A DNA stretch of 64,000 nt from Arcticibacter tournemirensis (GCF_006716645.1 NZ_VFPL01000001.1:4464001-4528000); one strand, 5' to 3'; counted from the stretch's first letter, positions 20,601-29,192 are shown. Numbers and translations are program-made. Notes: generated by a model from the letters alone, not told the origin.

Positions 20601-20962
20601 GCCTTCTTAATAATGACCGTTGCGTTCTCTATCCGGTAGGTCAATGCCTCGCGAGATAAGCACTGATCCAGCACTTCTCCAAGGGGTGCGTTATGAAAGT
20701 CCAGGCTGACAGGCTTTGCCTTCCTGACCAGATCAAAATTATAAATAAAATCAAATCCGGTTTGCTCACGTAACTGATCGAAAACCGTCAGTAACTGAGC
20801 ATTCTCCACTTTAATATTGACGCGCTGGGCGTACCCCTTCCCATAGGTTTGCAAAAAAGCGGCTAAAATTATTATCAGGGAAAGTTTCATCGGCAATAAG
20901 TACCTGGATAAAAGACCATAATAGTCCCTTCTGCAAGAAATTGCAGCAAATATTTTATACAT
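17684..20962 (-). CDS. SusC-type TonB-dependent transporter with STN signalling domain
   Basis: 1092 residues. The signal peptide is MKLSLIIILAAFLQTYGKG, from an internal Met at 20890; the longer start at 20962 adds 24 residues and is common in this group, so either is possible. Residues about 47-110 form an STN (secretin/TonB short N-terminal) domain, VNIKVENAQLLTVFDQLREQ. A carboxypeptidase-regulatory-like domain follows (ISGKITDEKGAPLPGVTIRV), then the TonB-box region LEEVVVVGYGTLREKE, the plug and a 22-strand barrel ending in F. The STN domain is the part that contacts the FecR anti-sigma factor in FecA-type systems, and fecI/fecR-like genes lie directly upstream, so ligand binding probably switches on transcription of this cluster. 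Confidence 0.94.
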   Translation of the reverse strand: MYKIFAAISCRRDYYGLLSRYLLPMKLSLIIILAAFLQTYGKGYAQRVNIKVENAQLLTVFDQLREQTGFDFIYNFDLVRKAKPVSLDFHNAPLGEVLDQCLSREALTYRIENATVIIKKAEKKDVPSLRIAFPPVNISGKITDEKGAPLPGVTIRVKSGATTAVSDVEGNYKITVPENNAVLVFSFIGFASQEVSVAGKQIINLSLRPQTSGLEEVVVVGYGTLREKEISSAITHISGDELLTTGGNQPLMSLQGKVAGLTITNTATANPNSTAAIQLRGVSSRLNDGLGPLYVIDGVPNGNVDNINQNDIASIDVLKGGAASAIYGTQGSNGVILITTKKGSAEPQTTYSDYFAFDIPNNQLRPLSAEEFLAHGRGADKGARTDWMSAMSRDYAFSHRHYLSVSGGNSKTNYYVSGDYRNANGIDYRSTKEDYGVRANITHTPASNLYTINFRIAPRYLKSNNSEEGWAQGLTLNPTQPIMDPDNPNRYYYVTEGLIDMYNPVEAARTVLSGQTGKYLDWSGSFKLNILNNWDTQVMLSENNTNFFGFGFTPSTNTGAIQNNDSRNSASRNYDVKDWKSFEWTTNYSFNYKKHFAKFLGGYSYFYYNSQGLSGGNSEFPTDVFTYNNLGTGLYNRELGRDDVHSYQNDSRLIAFFGRLNYNFNDEVFFAASLRHEGSSKFGLNHKWGNFPALSLAWDLSRRPFVEQFDWIDNLKLRGDYGVTGNQNFGNYLSLDTYAAYGYYKYNGNYYQVYGPSQNTNYELHWEKAINYNIGLDFSILKRTVSGSINYYIRKNQDLLGNYDVPVPPNVQGTIYANVGSMRNTGLELQLTGAIIRRDKLKYEISFAGATLQNKFLSFSNQIYHGQKFADGAGLPSPGSPGEIQRLEEGRRIGSFYMLKSAGNDSFGRLLVYNKDGEIISGNLGTDNDKQFVGNGLPKFSGSLGNTLTYKNWDLSVYLRGMLGYKIFNTTAYYIGTPATSSGNVLESAYDGGKYSKLTSNSTLNTPSDYFLEPGGFIKLDNVTLGYTYHSRMKYLKSARLYFTGRNIATFTKYTGGDPETVSVNGLWPGVNTYRGFYPTTMQLLAGVQVSF

Positions 20963-21036
20963 TTGAACAATAGGTTAAATTTAATTAATTGGTGATTTCA
21001 GTTATTAATTTACCTTATTCATCATTGATGATTAAG

Positions 21037-21060
21037 CCGGGAGCGCTCCAACGCTTCCGG
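21037..21060 (-). terminator. Hairpin between FecR-like and SusC genes
   Basis: A 9-bp stem with one G-U pair (21037-21045 with 21052-21060) just after the FecR stop. No clear U-run follows on the minus strand, so it is more likely a partial terminator or RNA-stabilising hairpin that sets the ratio of regulator to transporter mRNA. Confidence 0.45.
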
Positions 21061-21091
21061 TTTATTAGGTTTTTTATCGGGTTAGTCGAAA

Positions 21092-22249
21092 TTAGTTCAT
21101 AACAGTTACCCTCCTTCCTTCCTGTTTAAATTTCAGATCCCCCGCTTCATGTAAGTATGCCAGCAACTGCGAGAGCTTTTTATACCGCGAAAACGTACCG
21201 CCGAAAGGCGGCGATTTTACATCCCCCTGGTAAACCACCTCCACATCATACCATCTGGCTACTCTCATCATCACACTTCTAATATCCTCATCGTGGAAAT
21301 AGAAATAACCATTTTTCCATGCAACATTAGCTTTTATATTTGCCTGAGAAACGATTATTTGATCGTTCTTTTTATCTATACTGGCCTGTTGCCCCGGCAT
21401 CAAAAGCTGTTTTCCATAGCGGTTTCTGATAAGCACCGATCCTTCCAGTAAGGTAGTATTCATTGTTTCCTCATCGTCATAAGCCATCACGTTGAAATGA
21501 GTTCCCAGCACCTTAATCTCGATTTGATCGGATTCAACGATAAAAGGCTTTGTTTTATCGGGTGCAACTTCAAAATAAGCTTCCCCGGTTAACACAACTT
21601 TTCTTTCCTTTCCAGTAAAAGCAACCGGATACCTTAATGATGATCCGGCATTAAGCCAGATCTTTGTATTATCAGGAAGATTTATCTGATATTGACCTCC
21701 CTTAGGTGTTTCTATGACATTAGTTTGCCCTGCAGTGATTCCCCGGCTAGCGGGATCCACCACGGTATAAACCAGTTCACCGTTAGTCTTTTTCGTGATT
21801 TTTATGCCCGACTGTTTAGCAATTTCCCCATCGGCCGAATCATCCAGCAGGATCTTTTTTCCATTGGATAGCGTAAGAACAGCTTTATTTTCTCCCGGTG
21901 CAATATCATTATCAGCTGTCTGAACAGTTCCCGGATCTTTCCGGAGGATCAACAGCAGAATACAAAGGGACAAAATAAGAGCAACAGAGGCTGCGACCCT
22001 CCGGAAGGGCCATGATTTCAACCTTACGATCAACCCTCTTTTTTCTGAACCGGTCCAGTCAACGGTTGCAAGCATCCTTTCTTTTTGCGACCTTTCGTCA
22101 CTGGCAAATTCACTACTGACGGTAACGGGTTTATCCTGACCGGCATTGTACCATGCGGCAAACTCAGCCTCCTCTTCAGGAGTGATTTTACCTGTCATCC
22201 ATTTCTCTGCTAGATCCAGATAACGCTTGTCAACTTGTTCGTTGTCCAT
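21092..22249 (-). CDS. FecR-type anti-sigma factor
   Basis: 385 residues. The cytoplasmic N-terminus (YLDLAEKWMTGKITPEEEAEFAAWYN) is the usual sigma-binding helix region. One membrane span near residue 90 (VAASVALILSLCILLLIL) is followed by the periplasmic FecR domain (ETPKGGQYQINLPDNTKIWLNAGSSLRYP, GEAYFEVAPDKTKPF) and a C-terminal DUF4974/STN-contact domain (DIRSVMMRVARWYDVEVVY). It lies between the ECF sigma gene and the STN-bearing SusC. It should hold the sigma factor until the SusC reports substrate. Confidence 0.95.
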   Translation of the reverse strand: MDNEQVDKRYLDLAEKWMTGKITPEEEAEFAAWYNAGQDKPVTVSSEFASDERSQKERMLATVDWTGSEKRGLIVRLKSWPFRRVAASVALILSLCILLLILRKDPGTVQTADNDIAPGENKAVLTLSNGKKILLDDSADGEIAKQSGIKITKKTNGELVYTVVDPASRGITAGQTNVIETPKGGQYQINLPDNTKIWLNAGSSLRYPVAFTGKERKVVLTGEAYFEVAPDKTKPFIVESDQIEIKVLGTHFNVMAYDDEETMNTTLLEGSVLIRNRYGKQLLMPGQQASIDKKNDQIIVSQANIKANVAWKNGYFYFHDEDIRSVMMRVARWYDVEVVYQGDVKSPPFGGTFSRYKKLSQLLAYLHEAGDLKFKQEGRRVTVMN

Positions 22250-22311
22250 GAGATTTAGTAGGGCTCTTTAAATAGTATATCGGCTGAGAAAGGCGGAACC
22301 CTATATGCTTT

Positions 22312-22887
22312 TTAAAAAAAAAGAGAGAAAAGAAATGAGCTTAACTTGCTCCTGAGGATTTTCAAGGCGCGTGTAAGATGGGCTTCCACTGTTTTCTCAG
22401 AAATGCTCTGTTCTGCTGCAATTCGCTTGTTGCTGTATCCCTGCTCACGGCTTAGCTGGTAGATCAACCTGCACTTTTCAGGAAGAGCATTTACAAGCTT
22501 CTCCAGCCTTCCCCGCAATTCCTCAAAACTCAGCCAGTTTTCGGTTGAATCATCATATTTAGTGCCGTTGGTCAGCATATATTCCTCATAACGGTTCCGG
22601 TGACTCTGTCGGGCAAGGTAATCGATCACCTTATATTTCATGGCGACAGCAAGATAAGCACTAAAGGTAGTTGTGATCCGGATAGTATCTCTGCGTTGCC
22701 ATACATCTGCCAGTATGTCCTGCGTCAACTCCTCCGCAACAGCTATATCTTTTAACTTGTTTGCCGCTATAACGAATAATTTCTTCCAGTAACGTTCGTA
22801 AAGCTCTGTAAATGCAGCCCGATTGTCTTCCCTGGTAAGTTCCAACAACTTCTCATCCGTCCAGTTGCTCGGCATGTAAAGAGGCAT
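22312..22887 (-). CDS. ECF sigma factor, FecI-like
   Basis: 191 residues with sigma region 2 (AFTELYERYWKKLFVIAANKL, AEELTQDILADVWQRRD) and region 4 (LPEKCRLIYQLSREQGYSNKRIAAE, followed by the helix SEKTVEAHLTRALKILR). The stop lies 62 bp before the FecR start. Of the Bacteroidota sigma-70 subfamily (RNA polymerase sigma-70 factor, Bacteroides type). It has a textbook housekeeping promoter of its own and probably directs transcription of the SusC/D/E genes downstream. Confidence 0.95.
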   Translation of the reverse strand: MPLYMPSNWTDEKLLELTREDNRAAFTELYERYWKKLFVIAANKLKDIAVAEELTQDILADVWQRRDTIRITTTFSAYLAVAMKYKVIDYLARQSHRNRYEEYMLTNGTKYDDSTENWLSFEELRGRLEKLVNALPEKCRLIYQLSREQGYSNKRIAAEQSISEKTVEAHLTRALKILRSKLSSFLFSLFF

Positions 22888-22919
22888 GAATTGAGGGATT
22901 AACTTCTATATTTAAACCT

Positions 22920-22950
22920 CAAACTTAGATAAATTGCTTTTATATGCAAA
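22920..22950 (-). promoter_or_regulatory. Housekeeping promoter of the ECF sigma gene
   Basis: On the minus strand TTTG (22950-22947), a 19-bp spacer and TAAGTTTG (22927-22920): an exact match to the Bacteroidota -33/-7 consensus. The sigma ATG is 32 bp further on. Confidence 0.75.
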
Positions 22951-23039
22951 ATCATAAGTTGCTTGTAAAACGATTTAACGGTCTCTAATCTGCCTTTTCG
23001 AATAGTTCTGTAAACGCCTTCAGGAGCCTCACGCCCTCA

Positions 23040-25424
23040 TTATTCCTGAATCTTACTAAACTGCATGACCACATCTTTCCAGTCCGTTCCAAAGTTCACC
23101 GTAAGCATCCGACCTTCAGGCGAAATAATTACCTTACTGGGATAGCTCCGGACATTATAATTCTTCTCAATAACGTTATCTGACATTACGGCCGGCATGG
23201 CGTAGTTATTCTTTGTAAAGAAAGACTTCACTTTTTCTTCTGTATCGTGGCAGGCAATACTCAAGAAAGAAACATTCTTATGCTTCCCCTCCTCCACTTC
23301 TTTTGCAAAAGAGTTTATTGACGGCATTTCCTGACAGCAGGGACCGCACCAGGTTCCCCAAAAATCGAGCATAAGCCATTTGCCTTTATAGTCCTTAAGT
23401 CCATGCTCTTTGCCATCGATGCCTTTCAATACGAAATCAGGGGCTAAAGCCCATGATGTAATAATCTTTTCAGCAAAGAAACGATTGAAGCTCTCACCCT
23501 GGAAATGTCCTTCATACGTCTTTTTCATCTCGCCGAGCTGATTTGGGTTAGCGTTAATGTGTTCAATAATAAAAGGCAATACACTGCTCCTGTCCCTCTT
23601 CTTAAATAATTCGGCAAGGTACTCACCCCGGTAGCTATCCTTTGAGTGTAGAAATACTCTGTCGTAAAAACTCGCGTGCGCCGACTCCTTCTCGCTTTTA
23701 GGAGAAAGTTCTGCAGCTCTCGATAAGTATCGAACAGCCTTTGCTGAATCAGTGGCGGCTGTTTCCTTATACTTAAGATAATACGCAAAAGCAAGGATAT
23801 TCTGCTGAGCATACCTCTCCGTATTCAGCGAATCCTTAACCAGTCCATCAAGCTGATTTATTGTACCATCCAGCAATCGTGCTGCCGTCTTGTTTTCTCC
23901 AGCCCTCTGCAGCAGGTCATAGATTAATAAAGCATATCGCCCTCCATTTCCAGTCTGCAAGTCAGCGGGACTCATTTTACCGAACTCCGTCGCAGCCTTC
24001 ATAAGAACTGATTTATCTTTCGAATTATCCTTTGAGGTAACCCATAGATACAACGGATGCGCCGTTTTCTGCATTGTCAGATTGTTTGAATTATTGAGCT
24101 TGTCCAGCAGCATATAGCTGTTCTCAGAGCTGTTCATCCTATCTTTCTGCTCCTGTGCTATTTCCTCATCCGTCCACCCTAATTTTTTAACATGTTCAGC
24201 AAAGTTCCTCATTTCTTCTTCCGACGGCTTCTGGTACCGGTCACGGAGAAAGTCCTGCGCAAAGGAATTGTGTACCCAGTCAGAGAACGAGGGAGTCTTA
24301 GACATATATTGTGCTATAGCATAGGCTGAATCAGCACTTTTATCCGCCACCTTTTGAAGCTTGTTAAAAAGGTGGCTGTATTGCGATTCAAGGAGGTGAT
24401 TTGGAGTTTTTGCCAGTTCTTTAGAATAGTTTCGATACGCCCTGTCACTGCGAAAATGCTGCATCAGGCTGAGTTTAGTAGATACATAATAAGCATCTCC
24501 CCGAAAAATCGGATCATATTTCTTAAATGCATTAAACACTTTCAGCGAATCATCTTCATCCCCACTCTTCAACCACGTACTCATCCAGCTAATCCTAACC
24601 GCCATATTGATCCAGGCGGTATCCACTGCTTTAATACGAACCGGCCTTACCAGCTTTATTGTCTCAGAAGTTTCTATCTCTTCAGAAGGACCATTTTTCA
24701 CTTTAGGGGACAAGGAATAATAGATTTGAGATGATTCTTTCAGTCCTGTATTGCTGTTTAACATGATATCCCCCTTTTGAACAGAATAAGTAGTATCCTC
24801 TTTAGAGGAGCTCTGCCTGATCATCAGCAAGGCGCCTTTTTTACCGGCAACATCGTATCTGGTTTGTTTGTTATCACTGGTCCACGACCCGGGATAGGTA
24901 ATCTTCTTTTCAGATAAAGGACGGAATAAGCCTTCTATTTCAACACGAGGAGTAGCTTTTAAATTCTGTATGCACTGCGCTCTAAGCTCGTCCTTTGCCT
25001 GCCAGATATCGAGCGAATTATTCACCAGTTGTTCCAGTCCCTTCACCGTATCTACCCGGCCCAGAGAGTCCAGTACTACTTCAAAAGGCTTTCCCAAAAT
25101 AGAGAACGGTATCAGCAGTCCACTCGATTGCAATGTTGTCTTACGGATGCTATCGCTATTGAAAACTGTAAATTCTCCCACGCGGCCATACGAAGGCTCT
25201 TTTTGCCAAATCCTTTGTAAAACACATTCAAGCCGGTACTTACCTTCGTTATCTTTTCCTAAAACCTTAAAATTATAGGTAAATTCAGAATCCGATTTAT
25301 ACGGAGTCTTCATTGCTGAATGACGAATAAATGCAAAAGTATTCCCGGTTTCCAAGTTAAGTTTCTGTGCCGAAAGGTTCAGGCTGATTATCAGGCAAAA
25401 TAAGAGCAAAAAAGGCTTGGTCAT
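23040..25424 (-). CDS. Large TlpA-type thioredoxin-fold protein
   Basis: About 794 residues from the ATG at 25424 (MTKPFLLLFCLIISLNLSAQ is a signal peptide; the frame opens at 25478). The long N-terminal part is mostly helical, with TPR-like stretches such as LAFAYYLKYKETAATDSAKAVRYLSRAAEL. The last 140 residues are an AhpC/TSA-type thioredoxin domain: FVLKGIDGKEHGLKDYKGKW, then WGTWCGPCCQEMPS with the CGPC redox pair. Such proteins are common beside SusC/D loci in Sphingobacteriaceae. It is periplasmic and probably reduces disulfides or carries a substrate-specific redox function; the client is unknown. It is transcribed toward the sigma gene but separated from it by about 150 bp. Confidence 0.88.
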   Translation of the reverse strand: MTKPFLLLFCLIISLNLSAQKLNLETGNTFAFIRHSAMKTPYKSDSEFTYNFKVLGKDNEGKYRLECVLQRIWQKEPSYGRVGEFTVFNSDSIRKTTLQSSGLLIPFSILGKPFEVVLDSLGRVDTVKGLEQLVNNSLDIWQAKDELRAQCIQNLKATPRVEIEGLFRPLSEKKITYPGSWTSDNKQTRYDVAGKKGALLMIRQSSSKEDTTYSVQKGDIMLNSNTGLKESSQIYYSLSPKVKNGPSEEIETSETIKLVRPVRIKAVDTAWINMAVRISWMSTWLKSGDEDDSLKVFNAFKKYDPIFRGDAYYVSTKLSLMQHFRSDRAYRNYSKELAKTPNHLLESQYSHLFNKLQKVADKSADSAYAIAQYMSKTPSFSDWVHNSFAQDFLRDRYQKPSEEEMRNFAEHVKKLGWTDEEIAQEQKDRMNSSENSYMLLDKLNNSNNLTMQKTAHPLYLWVTSKDNSKDKSVLMKAATEFGKMSPADLQTGNGGRYALLIYDLLQRAGENKTAARLLDGTINQLDGLVKDSLNTERYAQQNILAFAYYLKYKETAATDSAKAVRYLSRAAELSPKSEKESAHASFYDRVFLHSKDSYRGEYLAELFKKRDRSSVLPFIIEHINANPNQLGEMKKTYEGHFQGESFNRFFAEKIITSWALAPDFVLKGIDGKEHGLKDYKGKWLMLDFWGTWCGPCCQEMPSINSFAKEVEEGKHKNVSFLSIACHDTEEKVKSFFTKNNYAMPAVMSDNVIEKNYNVRSYPSKVIISPEGRMLTVNFGTDWKDVVMQFSKIQE

Positions 25425-25592
25425 GCTATAGCTGTTTAGTATACGAATATAGTAAATCTGAAACGATAACTCATGCATCTTTTTAATTTATGAAAGCACG
25501 AACGATCGTTCAGATTTACATGCCTGGGCGGCTTATTCAGGACCAAATAATGCCCGTAAAGTCACTTCGACAGACGAGGATCTGCTATTGAA

Positions 25593-26315
25593 TCAGGGAT
25601 TAGTCGACCAAAGTCCAACTTCTTTAACGAATGCACGTTGCGGCAACTTTAAATTGTTAACCACCAGAGAGGCAAGATCTTCAGGTTGCAGTACTTTTTC
25701 CGCATTGCCGTCGGTAAAGTTAGCATTGATCGTCATTTCAGTCGCGATAGTACTCGGGTTCACTGTGGTAACGCGAATGTTCGATTTACGGACTTCCTGC
25801 ATCAATGATTCGGTCAAATTGATCACCGCCGCTTTAGAAGCACCGTAAGCGCTCATTCGGGCAGATCCTTTCAATCCTGCGGTAGAAGCTACATTAATGA
25901 TATCGCCTCTGCCCTGCTCCAGGATGAACGGTAAAACCTCATGTATCACGTAATAGTTACCCAATACATTCACTCGAAACACCTCTTCCCATTCTGTTAC
26001 GGGCAGCTCAAGAAAGCCACCAACCTTTAGTATACCGGCGTTGTTCACGAGAATATCCACCTTTTCCAGTTTTCCCACAAGCTCCCCAACAGCGGATTGA
26101 ACTTCAGCATAGTTAGCCACATCGGCGCTGGCGAGGGCCACTGTAATGTCGGGGTTTTGCCCTTTCGCTTCCCCGGCTACACGTTCAAGGTCAGCTACCG
26201 TTCTGGCCACCAAACCCAGGTTTACTCCCTCAGCCGCCAAAGCAAGTGCCATTGCCCGTCCCAATCCTTTTCCAGCACCCGTGATTATGGCCGTTTTTCC
26301 TTTTAAAATTTGCAT
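25593..26315 (-). CDS. Short-chain dehydrogenase/reductase, FabG-like
   Basis: 240 residues, classical SDR: the NAD(P) loop TGAGKGLG at 12-19, NNAG at 91-94, and the YxxxK catalytic pair at Tyr157 and Lys161 (SAYGASKAA). A cytoplasmic oxidoreductase; annotation as 3-oxoacyl-ACP reductase is common for this group but the substrate is not determined. It appears as an independent gene. Confidence 0.92.
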   Translation of the reverse strand: MQILKGKTAIITGAGKGLGRAMALALAAEGVNLGLVARTVADLERVAGEAKGQNPDITVALASADVANYAEVQSAVGELVGKLEKVDILVNNAGILKVGGFLELPVTEWEEVFRVNVLGNYYVIHEVLPFILEQGRGDIINVASTAGLKGSARMSAYGASKAAVINLTESLMQEVRKSNIRVTTVNPSTIATEMTINANFTDGNAEKVLQPEDLASLVVNNLKLPQRAFVKEVGLWSTNP

Positions 26316-26435
26316 ATTTATTACGTTCGGATTTATGTATTATAAAAGCTAAATATTAGCACCGCTAAATTCATAATATTTGATTTAGATTTCAAATATG
26401 GCTTCAAAAGTTTCGGCGTCTACTGGTGAAACACC

Positions 26436-27551
26436 TCAATTCACTCGTTCCCACCATTTGGTAAAAACTTGTGTACTGTCATTTAGCCTCACTACTTCCC
26501 CAATCTTAGGCGTCACCAAGGGTAAATGATATTCTTTTTCGTTCAGTTCACTGATGGTTTTCAATGGTTCATCCCAGGGGTGATTTGCCAGTTTAAATTT
26601 AGAAGAATGTACAGGAAACAGCCGTTTAGCATGTAAATCCTTCGCAGCTTTCAACCCTTCGTTCGGTAGCATATGAATGGCCTGCCATGCTACATTATAC
26701 TGACCGTTGTCTAAGAGTGCCAGATCAAACCCACCGAACTTTTCCCCGATTTCGGCAAAGTGCGTATCGTAGCCGCTATCACCACCTAGATACAACTTCA
26801 GATCAGACGTTTGCAAAACAAATGAAAGCCATAGCGTATTATTTCTGGTAAAACTCCTGCCGGAAAAATGACGTGCAGGTGCAGTATGCAAGGTAAAATT
26901 TTCGCCGATAACAACACTCTCGTTCCAATCCATCTCAATGACCTTTGCAGTATCGAACTTCCAGTATTCAAAATGTTCGCCCACACCTAAACCGCAAATG
27001 ATCTGCCTGACTTTAGGCTTCAGCTTCATCACAGTTTGATAATCTAAATGATCGTAATGATCGTGTGTTATGAGCAGAAAATCAATTTCTGGCATATCCT
27101 CTGCCGAATAGATGTCTGTGCCCTTAAATGATTTATTAGAGTTTGGTATCGGCGAAGCATTGCCGCTAAAAACAGGATCAATAAGAAAACGCTTCCCATC
27201 GAGCTGAATAAAGTATGACGAATGCCCGAACCACACCAAGACATTTTCGGTAATTGGTAAATTTTTCAAATCGGTCTTTACAGAAGGAATACTGTCGATT
27301 GGCCGGGTGCGCGGAAATTTTGTAAATATGAAATTATACATCACGCCCGCCATGGAATAACCTTCAGTCGTAATAGGTGTAAAGTGTATATTTTGAAATT
27401 TTCCGTCTTTGTAGTGGGGTGATTTTTGCAAACGCTCAAGTCGTTTGCCTCTTGGTGCTTTTCCGAATTGTGGTTGACGCATATAGAAATATGTTACAGT
27501 TACTAACAGCAATGTAATACCCAAAAGGATTATCATTGTTCGTTTTATCAT
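26436..27551 (-). CDS. Metallo-beta-lactamase-fold hydrolase, UlaG/NAPE-PLD-like, membrane anchored
   Basis: 371 residues. One N-terminal hydrophobic helix (TMIILLGITLLLVTVTYFYM) acts as anchor or uncleaved signal. The fold's motifs are WFGHSSYFIQLDGKRFLIDPVFS and the metal-binding THDHYDHLD at 162-170, then APARHFSGR, LGGDSGYDTHF and FPVHSSKF. This matches the L-ascorbate-6-phosphate lactonase/NAPE-PLD-like group, commonly annotated as MBL fold metallo-hydrolase. The substrate is unknown; a phospholipid is possible by analogy. Confidence 0.9.
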   Translation of the reverse strand: MIKRTMIILLGITLLLVTVTYFYMRQPQFGKAPRGKRLERLQKSPHYKDGKFQNIHFTPITTEGYSMAGVMYNFIFTKFPRTRPIDSIPSVKTDLKNLPITENVLVWFGHSSYFIQLDGKRFLIDPVFSGNASPIPNSNKSFKGTDIYSAEDMPEIDFLLITHDHYDHLDYQTVMKLKPKVRQIICGLGVGEHFEYWKFDTAKVIEMDWNESVVIGENFTLHTAPARHFSGRSFTRNNTLWLSFVLQTSDLKLYLGGDSGYDTHFAEIGEKFGGFDLALLDNGQYNVAWQAIHMLPNEGLKAAKDLHAKRLFPVHSSKFKLANHPWDEPLKTISELNEKEYHLPLVTPKIGEVVRLNDSTQVFTKWWERVN

Positions 27552-28238
27552 TTTTTGTTTTTACTCATTTTGTTGCGGGCTGCTATTTATTGCCCTGTAG
27601 ACGGAGATTACTTCAATCCAGCGGTCCCTGCGAAATCCGGTCTAATTTACTGTTTTGAATGTTACTTTAGCAATTTTCTTTAGCTCTCTTTACCACGACT
27701 ATTGTTATATACTTCATGTGTGCGGAGCTATTCTTACTATACAGATGCCTCAATGCAGAGGAGAATCGGCACTATATTTTTCTTTCGATAGCTCGTACTG
27801 AAAAGGATATGCTTAAATAAAAAGAGGCCACCAGATTGACCCGTATGGGGTTACTGCCTTCCAAATCCCTGATAAACGCCTTACCAATCCCACATCTCGT
27901 CAGGATGTCATCAGCATCTCCTCAGCATCATGTCAGACTAAAGTCTGACGAGAGTCTGACATGATCCTAACAAGATGCTGACGAGATGCTGACAACATCA
28001 GGGCCTGGTAAGGGATTTGTCAGACACTCTTCAGGTTTTCTACAAGCTTTTACCCCTGTTCTTACCATTTTATGGCAAAACGTGGCTTTGCTTGTTCAGT
28101 GTACACTCTTACACTAAATAATTTGAAAGAATCAATACTGGAACCAAAGGCTCCCTATAATGAAGTTGGTAAGTGTGATCGGATTGGGAAACTGGTATTT
28201 ATAACGGGAGAATTCCAGGTAAAAGGCAGGTTTCAAAA
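27552..28238. other. Long intergenic region without a convincing gene
   Basis: No supported gene in this stretch. It contains the imperfect hairpin at 27862-28019, followed by AT-rich sequence. A 68-codon plus-strand frame at 28072-28278 reads into the terminator of the neighbouring gene and was not accepted. Confidence 0.6.
27862..28019. repeat. 158-nt imperfect long hairpin (nested inverted repeats)
   Basis: Nested complementary arms: CAAATCCCT (27862-27870) with AGGGATTTG (28011-28019); CCTTACC (27879-27885) with GGTAAGG (28007-28013); a 16-nt arm at 27914-27929 with 27974-27989 (one mismatch); and a perfect 13-nt arm at 27927-27939 with 27953-27965 around a 13-nt loop. The two outermost right arms overlap, so they are alternative pairings. 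GATGCTGAC is also directly repeated. The structure could be a mobile miniature repeat or a structured RNA. Confidence 0.75.
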
Positions 28239-28276
28239 AAAGAGGATGATGCACCTGTACACCATCCTCTTTTTCT
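28239..28276 (-). terminator. Rho-independent terminator of the outer-membrane barrel gene
   Basis: A perfect 10-bp stem (AAAGAGGATG at 28239-28248 with its complement at 28263-28272). A run of seven T follows on the minus strand, 23 bp beyond the gene's stop. Confidence 0.85.
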
Positions 28277-28298
28277 GAAGAGGTTTGTTCAGTTAATT

Positions 28299-28913
28299 TT
28301 AAAAATTAAATCCAATATTAATGTTCGAGGTACTGCTTCTTATGGTCATCCCGGTATTATCTTTCACTAAATCAGTAAATCCGCTCTGTCCATTAAGTTC
28401 AATAAAGAACTTGGTTTTCTCAGAAACCGGAATTTTTACTCCAATACCGGCATCCAGTCCGAAGTCTGTACTGGAAAGAATAGATTTAATATCAGTATCA
28501 CGGGCAGTTTCCGAGGCTGATAACAGAATACCGACATAAGGACCAAAGTTTAAATACCAGTTTCTGGTACGCCCAAAATGCCAGTTTGCCATTACAGGAA
28601 TAGTAAGGTAATCCAGGTGATAGTTTGTGGTGACAGGACCGCTGCCACTATCAAAGTAACCATTATTCCATCCTTTCTGATCATACGTGAACTCACCTTT
28701 AATGCTCCAGCGATCAGAAAAAAAATAGTCCACAGAAACTCCAGCATTAAAACCGCTCCTGTATTTGCTGTTCGTAATGTTATCATCGCTGGTAACTGTT
28801 GCTGCGTTGTAACCAACATGAAAACCGAATTCTGTTTCGCCTTTTGTTTGAGAAAAAACGGTTGTACAAAGGCTTAGTACGATAAGAAGGGTAGTAAAAA
28901 ATTTTGACATCAT
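28299..28913 (-). CDS. Outer-membrane beta-barrel protein (PorT-like)
   Basis: About 204 residues from the ATG at 28913 (MMSKFFTTLLIVLSLCTTVFSQ is the signal peptide). The frame's first ATG at 28934 lies inside the promoter and is unlikely. Alternating hydrophobic/aromatic strands (FGFHVGYNAATVT, SGFNAGVSVDYFFSDRWSIKGEFTY, WYLNFGPYVGILLSA, FGLDAGIGVKIP) end in INIGFNF with the C-terminal Phe typical of an outer-membrane barrel of eight strands. This is the porin family protein/OMP_b-brl_2 type, function unknown. It has its own promoter and terminator, so it is monocistronic. Confidence 0.9.
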   Translation of the reverse strand: MMSKFFTTLLIVLSLCTTVFSQTKGETEFGFHVGYNAATVTSDDNITNSKYRSGFNAGVSVDYFFSDRWSIKGEFTYDQKGWNNGYFDSGSGPVTTNYHLDYLTIPVMANWHFGRTRNWYLNFGPYVGILLSASETARDTDIKSILSSTDFGLDAGIGVKIPVSEKTKFFIELNGQSGFTDLVKDNTGMTIRSSTSNINIGFNF

Positions 28914-28931
28914 CGTGTGATTTAAGTTGCT

Positions 28932-28964
28932 CAAAGCTATAATTATTTTGCTATTCCGCCCAAA
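28932..28964 (-). promoter_or_regulatory. Promoter of the outer-membrane barrel gene
   Basis: On the minus strand TTTG (28964-28961), a 21-bp spacer and TAGCTTTG (28939-28932), a consensus Bacteroidota promoter. It decides the start at 28913 against 28934. Confidence 0.65.
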
Positions 28965-29148
28965 ACTAAATCACACAAATTCCGGCAGATATAGTGCAAT
29001 TAGGCCCACTCTCGTAGTGTTTTATTTATATAACGACCTCATTTCTCAGTCGCGCTGCCCAATGCAGGTGAAATAAGGGATTCTATTGGCGGTAATGAAC
29101 TAAAAATAAGAAAATGAACGTGCAATATGTGCTTTTAGGTGTCATTTA

Positions 29149-29179
29149 TTTGGACTGAATCTAAATAACTCTATATTTG
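29149..29179 (+). promoter_or_regulatory. Promoter of the siderophore-receptor operon
   Basis: TTTG (29149-29152), a 19-bp spacer and TATATTTG (29172-29179): a perfect Bacteroidota promoter. Transcription should start near 29186, immediately before the hairpin at 29193. No obvious Fur box was recognised. Confidence 0.8.
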
Positions 29180-29192
29180 CGAAGAAAAAAAT

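Noticed and set aside
28072..28278. 68-codon plus-strand frame beginning MAKRGFACSVYT
   Set aside because: No domain or upstream signal; its last codons are formed by the terminator hairpin of the neighbouring minus-strand gene.
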